The notes under the pieces were generated by a model. It searched no databases, was not told the DNA's origin, and saw only the letters and a program-made list of their open reading frames with translations. DNA of 64,000 nt from Lolium rigidum (lineage: Eukaryota > Streptophyta > Magnoliopsida > Poales > Poaceae): the NCBI RefSeq assembly GCF_022539505.1, contig NC_061509.1:211382254-211446253 (forward strand). The letters are read 5' to 3'. The position numbers and the translations under genes are program-made. Of this stretch, positions 56,959 through 64,000 are shown one piece after another (position 1 is the first letter of the stretch; every line of letters starts with the position of its first letter).

Positions 56959-58071
56959 GAGCATCTCCAGTCGCGTCCTCCAAACCGTCCCCCAAAGCGA
57001 TTTGGGGCGCGCCGGACAAAAAAACGTTCCCAGCCGCGCGCCCCATAGGCCTTTTTTGTTCGGCGCGGCCCGATACGTTGTCCGGCGTCCCGAGCCCGTC
57101 CCCGTCCCACAGGGGACGCACCGGGCACGCCGGACACAACGAAATGAGAGGCGAGGAGGCGCGGGCCCGACCCGTCAGCGGCTCGGACGCTCAACCGCCA
57201 CATACGTAGCGACGGTGCGGTTGCCGGGAAGCGGAACCGTCGCATTGGCAACCGCGTCGACGACGCGCCAACCCCGCCGGAATGGAGCGCCGACTCCTCG
57301 GAAGAGCAACCGCTGCTCTCTTCGACTTCTGCGCCGCCGTTCATCCGCGCTCAATAAGACCCGTACGTACGCCGTACGTACGCCACCATTCATCCAAGCC
57401 TCCATCCGACACCTCCGGCCGACGATGAGCTACATCTCCCAGCTCCCGTCCGACACCTCCAGGCGAGGGAAACCTGTTGGCCGGCGCCATTGGTGGGAGA
57501 GAGCCGGGACGCCGAGCGGCGGCGACGATTCCCCGCCGCCGGCTGACGAGTGAGGAGGAATGGCTGGGCTGGGAGGAGGACGCGGAGGAAGAAGAGAGCG
57601 AGGACGCGGCGGCGGCGGTGGCCCGTGCGAAGGCGAAGGCGGCCAAGGCGAAGGCGGCCAAGGCAAAGGCAAAGGCAAAGGCGCAGCCGACGAGCACCGC
57701 CGACGACGAGGAGGACTCCGACGCGTCGGGCGCCGACACCGCCTCTTCGAAAGAGGTGACGAGCAGGAAGCGCCACCGCGATGACGACGACGAGGCAGGG
57801 CCATCAGCGAAGAAGAAGAAGTAGATAGTTTATATGTATTTAATTATATTTTTGCGAAGTTTTATATATAATTTATTTATGTTCAACCGATTTGAATATT
57901 AGTAAATAGTTTTTTTCTAGGCAAAAAAGTGCTTTTAATGTTTAGGGGCGGCGTTTGGGGGCGGCTGGGGAGCAACGTCCCCCAAATACGGCACGAACAA
58001 AACACGTCTCCTAAACGCTCGATCCGACGCGCTTTAGGGAACGGTTTGGGGGGACGCGGCTGGAGATGCTC
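56959..58071 (+). mobile_element. PIF/Harbinger-like non-autonomous element with an internal ORF
   Basis: Ends GAGCATCTCCAGTCGCGTCC and, inverted, GAGCATCTCCAGCCGCGTCC, flanked by TTA on both sides (56956-56958, 58072-58074). Size 1113 bp, very GC-rich inside, AT-rich tail at 57825-57930. The TIR class and TSD are those of the element at 36061-37550, though the internal sequences are unrelated. No transposase. Confidence 0.7.
57425..57824 (+). pseudogene. Basic/acidic low-complexity protein in the PIF/Harbinger-like element
   Basis: The ATG at 57425 gives MSYISQLPSDTSRRGKPVGR then DDSPPPADE and a stop at 57553. One base over, the reading goes on as SEEEWLGWEEDAEEEESEDA, an Ala-Lys repeat (AKAKAAKAKAAKAK, about 57625-57690), and a tail with a nuclear-localisation-like S-R-K-R-H-R and ending A-K-K-K-K at 57824. 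A single-base shift near 57552 (GACGAGTGAGGAG) separates the two, so an original ORF of about 133 residues is likely. No known domain. An AT-rich stretch with ATAATTTA words follows, as a 3' UTR would. Confidence 0.5.
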
Positions 58072-58074
58072 TTA

Positions 58075-59300
58075 AACTCAACAGTTATCCCACGCCTACC
58101 GTGCAAACAATTCCAGCTAAGCAAGTGATGCTTCATGCAGTCGTGCTAGTGTCCTTGTGTTTCAATAACAAATCATGTAGGCATGTTTATTAGACCAAAG
58201 CCAATGCGCGTCTACTTATATCTAGTGTACCAAACAGTGGAGAGAAAATAAACAATTGCATTGGTCCTGTACATAGTACTGAAGTGACCGAGCCTAGCTA
58301 CTCTTCGAACGAGTCGCCTCCCTCAGTCCCCATTTCTCTCCCCTGCTCATATTTTCCTATCAACACCGCCGGCTTGATCTATCTATTCCGGCCATCCCCA
58401 ACAATACCATGACTACCTACGACATCCTGGCGACCTCTAGTACTATATCCCCTCAGTTTCTACTTTCCACAGCATGGCGCGCGGCCATGGCCATCGGCAC
58501 GCGCGGCTTCGCCGCAAGGCTCAGCGACCATGGACGGCGCCGACGTTGCTGCGGCCGAGCCCATCGCGTTCAGGCCGGCGCGATTACGAGCGTGGTGCCT
58601 GCCGACTGCAGGGTGTGTGGCCGGCGACGGCCCCCTACTGCTACTCCTCCTCTACACTACGTGAGTGCCAACCCCCTTTTCCTCCTGATGCAATGGACTC
58701 GATGTGTCTAGCACACATACAGATGCTTCCTGCTAGTACTCGCTTCTTAGTTCACAAATCTGTACTAATTTGGTGCATGTGAGAACCGTGTGGTGCTAGT
58801 TTGATAAGACAATCTAGTCCTAATTATTTTTCTTGGAAAAGAGCCTAGCACAGTACTAGAACTCAGAGGTAAGTCCCAGATAAATTTTGGTACAAGGAAA
58901 TGCAAGTCAGAGCACACTAATTAACACTCATTAGTTATTACAGTGTTGTGAGCTCTCAAATTTAATCTAACTATTATAGATTTTAGTGTGGTAAGAAGAT
59001 GAGACACCAAGCATGCTAATCACATTTTCTGCAGTCAACCTATTCTCCCATATTACTACATTTCAGACCAGAGGATGATGCTACACGAAAAGGTAAAAGC
59101 ACAAGCAGGTGGCCGTGCTAGTACCTGATGAAACACCACCAAGGATCAAGCAGAGAAGCCCAACACAGGAATGACTAGGTAAGGAGACGAGATGTGGTGG
59201 AGAAAGGGGTGGTCTGAGAGGGTGAGTGTGCGGTCGAAAATGTGGAGCAGTGAAAAGGACGGTCTATTTATAGTAGGGTGAGAGGCTTGGTCGGTTCGTG
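58075..59300. other. Spacer with a GC-rich, exon-like island
   Basis: 58380-58680 is GC-rich against AT-rich flanks. An ATG at 58530 opens M-D-G-A-D-V-A-A-A-E-P-I-A-F-R-P-A-R, ending L-L-L-L-L-L-Y-T-T at a GTGAGT donor-like site (58661); two other frames are also open. No family recognised and no second exon found. A minus-strand CTATAAATAG box lies at about 59265-59274. Confidence 0.25.
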
Positions 59301-60400
59301 GCATATGCCAAGTGGTGTGCATTCAACATACACATGTACATGCATAATTACACTTGGCCTTTTTACAGCTGTGGTTTTACAAGTGTGAGAACAATGGCTG
59401 GACCTAAGTTGTTATTTACCTTGCCATTAAACAATTGTGGGCAGGGACTAAATTGTAAATTTCGAATTTTTATTAGGGGCTGAAAAGTGAAACTGATGTA
59501 TAAGAACTTTGTAAATAAATATTGTGGTAATTCCCGTGATTGATCTTTATTTAATATGAGATTAGCGTGAAACCATGTTTAGCGATATGTGATCAATACT
59601 AATGTCGTAAAAATGGTGTTTTTAAATGTTGGGGTTTCACAATAACTATGTCAGTATACAATCGAGAATTATGTCTAATGTAATATTGTTTACTAGTTCT
59701 CTTATTGTTTGTTGATTTCCTAGTTTATATCTTACGTACTATAAGATTTATACTAATTTTTCTACTTTATTAAAGTTATTAAATTTTATTCTTGCTCTCA
59801 ATCTTTGATGTCTTAATGTCAAATTATCAAACAAACATATAAACTTCATTATATTTAATAAGGTGAACCACATAATAACGTTGAAAGTTCCACGTATACA
59901 TTTCAAACCTCTCTATCTTTAAGAATACATTTCTGCTAAGTAAGATTCATGTTATTTAAAGCAAAAGTATATTAGAACAGTTTGACTAAATGAATTCAAT
60001 GTGCATGTAAGCAAAGCTAGAAGATGACAAACTGATATTCATTTATAGAATATTTTTTTGTTACTACTCTTACCATAATATAGGTTGTTTATGTATTTTT
60101 AATATTTATAAATATCTTGATAGAGGGTCCTACAATATACGATTCTAGCAAATATCACAAGATTTTTATAGAATATAATTCTTGAATTTAATTATAACCA
60201 AGGAAAAAAACGTGCTATAACAAAATAGCGTCGGCCGAAAAATACGCTATTAGCGTACTAGAGCGCGAATGATGTAGCGTGAGCTGTCTAGAAATGCTAT
60301 AGCGTGCTATTAGCGCCAAAATAGAAAATTTGAGAGTTTACGAAGTTGTCAACAATATATGGGCTGGTTCCGCACCTCCATGACGTACGGATGGTACCCC
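59300..60400. other. AT-rich spacer
   Basis: No gene. At 60215-60325 the word TAGCG recurs in both orientations (for example ATAGCGTGCTATTAGCG); a similar patch is at 48530-48590. Confidence 0.4.
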
Positions 60401-60403
60401 CAT

Positions 60404-60853
60404 CTAGCCTGCGATGGTCATATTGTGCTGGAATGAACTACACAAGTAGGTAAGTAACTGATCGCATGACAAACCAAGAGAATTACCGTACAAAGTATAA
60501 GCAGCATCCATATGTGGACATGAATATGAGCACATATTTTTCATCCATAAGGAGAAGTTCATTGTCACGATGGGCACATGAATATTTGCATCAGAGCCCA
60601 GGATAGGGACATAACATGAAAAAATACCACCCTCGAACCAATTCACCAAAAGCTTACGGGCACCCGAACATGAGCTTCTCCTCTTCCCAGCCATCATCTC
60701 ACTGACCCCTACCCGGCTCTGCTCCAACCCTCCGGTAAGCCTGCACCTAGATGCGCTTGAGCTGAAGGGGAATTGCGGCGGTGGTAGAGGTGATGGCGAC
60801 AGGAGGTGGCCTCTCCTTGGCCCTCCCCTAGCCAACCACTTCCCTGGCTTCAT
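60404..60853 (-). CDS. Hypothetical ORF, 149 codons
   Basis: True ATG at 60853. The first half is basic, Ser/Pro-rich and GC-rich (MKPGKWLARGGPRRGHLLSP), like the 5' end of a grass gene; the second half has ordinary composition with ELLVNWFEGGIFSCY-like sequence (actual start KLLVNWFEGG). No domain, promoter or downstream exon is recognised. It may be a captured gene fragment rather than a gene. Confidence 0.25.
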   Translation of the reverse strand: MKPGKWLARGGPRRGHLLSPSPLPPPQFPFSSSASRCRLTGGLEQSRVGVSEMMAGKRRSSCSGARKLLVNWFEGGIFSCYVPILGSDANIHVPIVTMNFSLWMKNMCSYSCPHMDAAYTLYGNSLGLSCDQLLTYLCSSFQHNMTIAG

Positions 60854-61235
60854 AGACTTCCCCTTCGGTTCCTCTTATGGAGCCATTTTCTCAAATTTTC
60901 GGGTGCCTAATGTTACCTGCAGAATCCCAGGAAAAATAAGCTGAAGTGAGTCCAATGGAAGGTACAAACTTCGTATTCTGTACTCCTAGGAACATGTTTT
61001 GATATTACAGTTTGTGCTTCTAGTTCTATATAATATCACAAGATCGATCTTTGGGCATCTGCAACAGTAAAAATGAACTGTAGGTTGTAGCAAGATAAAT
61101 TAACTTTTTAAGGGGTAACTTGGATAATACAGAAAATGGTTAAACAATGTCATGTATAAAATGCACTTATCCATAATGTGACCGTCATGGAAGATCCAAG
61201 TTTTTGATGGTCAAGCAAAACAGGAAGCAAAGATC

Positions 61236-61295
61236 ATGATAATGTTTCTCTGAAAGCACATGATAATTTTCCTCTGAAAACACATGATAATGTTG
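61236..61295. repeat. Short tandem repeat, ~27-bp unit
   Basis: CTCTGAAAGCACATGATAAT and CTCTGAAAACACATGATAAT follow each other, with a partial third copy before them. Confidence 0.6.
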
Positions 61296-61544
61296 CATGA
61301 AAGAAGTTATGGAGAAAATTATCAACATTATCTGAAAAAAAAACACGAGCTATGTTAACTACACAGAGGGTGGTAAAGCAATAATTTTTAGTCACTTTGA
61401 TTTAGTGAAGAACTGAAGATGGATAATAAAAAGAAAATGGTCTAGAAGCAGAGTACATAAGAAAAGGAAGAGCAGATAGTGTATACCTTAGGTTTCACCA
61501 CGTCTCACAATGAGGAGAGCCCTAGGAAACACCATGGAACCCCA

Positions 61545-61909
61545 ACACCAAAGCTCAACTGTGTTGAGCTACCTCAAATATGATTCTTTATTATCTCTGC
61601 TTAACAAAAAAATGAAAAGGTATAAAAGCAATACAAGAACAGAGAAATAATCTGCTATATTCTAAAGCTAATCCAATATGAAAACAAAAAATGTAGCAAC
61701 CCACTATCTAGAAGGCTCACTTTGGCTACACCAAAGCTCAAGTGAGTTGAGCAAACTCAAATATGATTCTTTATTATCTCTGCTTAACCAAAAGATCAAA
61801 AAGTATAAAAGCAATATAAGATCAAAGAAGAGAGAATAATCTGCTATATTTTAAAGCTAATCCAAGATGAAAACAAAAGTGTAGGCAACCCACTATCCAG
61901 AAGGCTCAC
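61545..61909. repeat. Two-copy tandem duplication, 183-bp unit
   Basis: Units 61545-61727 and 61728-61909 share ACACCAAAGCTCAA, ATATGATTCTTTATTATCTC, AATAATCTGCTATATT and CAACCCACTATC-AGAAGGCTCAC with moderate divergence. Local segmental duplication in AT-rich spacer. Confidence 0.85.
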
Positions 61910-63700
61910 TGTCGTGATCGTTTTGTAGGTTGAAAATGATAGATCATCATGTGTTTTCAGAGGCAAATGAATTGGACAAACAATAAACCTTACATACTTG
62001 ACTAACAAATAGGGATAGCCTCAACAAACCATAGGCAATTAAGTCATGCAGTGTAGAGTGAACCGGTAAATATATTATACATTGCCATCAGTGTTCATCT
62101 ACACAGTAATTCCGTACTAACTAAGATGACAGTGACTCTATTGGATAACCACAAGAAAAATATAACAATGGGTTTTGACAGCGAAAAATAGGTGGCGCAA
62201 CCAAACAAAAACCCTGTATAAATTTCGTAGTAGTATAATGCCCTTACAATTCAAAAGCCGAGTTATATTTCAGAATTTATCTAAGACATGCGAATGCGGT
62301 GTAAGTGAATCCGATGAAGAGTCTGTTTTATTCGGTTGAAACCACAGTACATGAGATGCAGAAAACATCGCAGATAGGGTATCTCAGTTCAAAGTAGTCT
62401 TTCAAGAACAACATCGTACATATATATTTGGGTCTAGATCTGATAGTACCTCATATGTTTATTTCTCTTCCCTATTTCTGTAGACATGGTTCTCCGCCGC
62501 GTTTCTTTTGGAGCATCTGCATAATATAATCAAACATAGACGGAATATGTTTAATTTGATATGCGGAAACACCGACATCATAGGATAGGAATTGGATTGC
62601 CAAAATGGTTGTTCACAACAGATGTTTCTACAGTAGTTGGGGTGGACATAGACTCTTCATCGCAGGAGTCTTCATCCATGGAAGCCAACATGAGAAGACG
62701 TACGAGTTCGCACAAGGGGGAGGTGGGTGCTATTATCTCTGAATGCGATTATAGGCAAACAATCTTGTCTATGCAGAGGATAAGAGTCGACAATGGAACT
62801 CTGATAATAGACTCGATGGCAGGAACACCTATAATAGGCTCGTTGCCAGGCTCCTCGATAATGGACTCAATATGTATATAGCACCGAGCTCATCTACGGT
62901 GTCACTGTTATCTGTTTTATCGCGGGTAGTTTAGCCAGTTCTGCATGTAGAGCCATTGCCTAGAACTACTTTTCATGTAGTTTCATGTGACATCTTTTAG
63001 GTGGTACCTGATCATGAAATAAAATCAAATCAATGTTCTGACATCTTCTAGGCGGTACCCGGCAAACTGGTGTGCTAACTTTCTATATCACATCAAATAT
63101 AAATAGATATACTAACACTGGAATGCAACAAAACAGAACCATATATGCATCATAAAGGAGACAAAACTATGACCTACTGGGATATTTACTTTATCAGATG
63201 AGAAGTGTTCCTTCAAAAAGCAAAAAAATAGGTACAATATCACTGACAACAACGCCATATACACAACAAAAGCTACGGAGGTAGGAAATAAAAAAGCTCA
63301 ATCTATTCACTGACCAAGTTTAAATAATTAGTAAATTCAAATTCTATTTTCTGAAGTCATTAAAGCAAACATAGATGAAAGGTGTCATTGCCGGGAAGGC
63401 TATGAATTTATAGAATGAAGAGCAATGATTTGATAAACCATCCAAAGCAGCAAAACAGAATCTCGAGCTGCAGTCTATTAGCTCACTAAATCAATGTGGA
63501 TCATGTAAAATACTAAATATAAAAATGGACAAGTAATGCATCGTAATTCTGATTCACATTGATATAGTCACCTAAATTTAAATAAATTAATGAGTGAAAT
63601 GGTCTCAGTGAACAATAACAGCTACACCAAAGAGGCTTGAGGTAGCAAACATTCATAGGTCTCTAGAGATGCAAAAGAACCAGTTGCACAATATTGACAT
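61910..63700. other. AT-rich spacer with one small open frame
   Basis: A 106-codon plus-strand frame (62561-62881) holds three imperfect repeats of ATAAT-G-CTCG-TG type near its end. The opposite strand of the same place also has a gene-like ATG (about 62693: M-L-A-S-M-D-E-D-S-C-D-E-E-S-M). Neither is recognised. Confidence 0.25.
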
Positions 63701-63722
63701 GGGTAGGAGAAAAATAAAGTAC

Positions 63723-63828
63723 CTGAGAAAAGAACCTTAGTTCTACACCAGAGTCATTTGATGACGCAATTAACCTGTGGTGTACCAACCGACTCATAAG
63801 ACAGACTGTTAGCTCAACTGGTAGAGTC
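63723..63828 (-). other. Candidate internal exon, minus strand
   Basis: Bounded by an acceptor (GTTTTGCAG) and a donor (TCTCAG|GTAC) on the minus strand. The frame reads TLPVELTVCLMSRLVHHRLI then ASSNDSGVELRFFSQ without a stop. Could belong to a gene that starts right of the window, or be a captured exon. No family recognised and no partner exon placed. Confidence 0.25.
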
Positions 63829-64000
63829 TGCAAAACTTTGCAAGGATACAAATTATTGTACAGTCAGAGAAGCTAAAACACATAAAAGAAATTTATATAT
63901 GGAGCATATTGGTAACTTCACTATGATTCTTTTCTGAGGTACACAATCATCAAGCTTCATTTTTCTTGGATGTCATAGAAAAATCCAAGTGAGATTCCAA

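Noticed and set aside
63806..63830. AGCTCAACTGGTAGAG, like a tRNA A box
   Set aside because: No B box (GGTTCGA-type) follows and no cloverleaf forms; it lies in the exon-like block read on the other strand.
1..64000. CRISPR arrays, bacterial operons, rRNA or tRNA genes
   Set aside because: None seen; the window is plant nuclear DNA and its direct repeats are LTRs or local duplications.

Overview
The window is nuclear DNA of a grass, most likely a cool-season (Pooideae) cereal or relative. The signs are nested LTR retrotransposons with Athila/Sabrina-type LTRs (TGATACGTCTC...), Stowaway, hAT and PIF/Harbinger-like small elements, GC-rich 5' ends of intron-bearing genes, and long AT-rich spacers. 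Coding sequence is sparse: four intact host genes, plus one paralogue broken by a transposon.

Layout. 1-15250 is a nest. An Athila-type Ty3/Gypsy element on the minus strand (gag start at the left edge, LTR ending at 15250) has its LTR split by a 13.1-kb Tat-lineage Ty3/Gypsy element (752-13831, TSD CCAAC). The Tat element has gag-pol on the minus strand and an intron-bearing gene-like unit on the opposite strand. 15251-18100 holds repeat debris and a LINE tail. 18176-18808 is a heavy-metal-associated isoprenylated protein gene (HIPP). 18869-27283 is AT-rich and may be one minus-strand Helitron with captured fragments. 28434-30923 is an eight-exon TOM1-like membrane protein gene. 32180-32926 encodes a chloroplast TPR-like protein. 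33359-34705 is a SAM-dependent methyltransferase gene; its tandem paralogue (41281-44369) is split by a recent, internally deleted Copia element (42176-43882, TSD GCTGC). Between the two lie two convergent decayed LINEs, one hit by a PIF/Harbinger-like element carrying a B3-like ORF and the other by a Stowaway MITE.

44.4-50.0 kb holds a hAT MITE, Stowaway pieces and Helitron ends. 50008-56675 is a complete non-autonomous Athila-type element (TSD CTCAT) whose leader matches the left-edge element up to the start codon but then carries an unrelated small ORF instead of gag-pol. 56959-58071 is a second PIF/Harbinger-like element with an internal ORF. The last 6 kb is AT-rich with exon-like scraps only.

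The host genes show no common pathway. The methyltransferase pair is a tandem duplication that includes promoter sequence. Many single-base differences between repeat copies, and many frameshifts in the Tat pol region, fall at CAG/CTG sites. This suggests systematic base-calling error at methylated CHG positions, so some apparent breaks may not be real.
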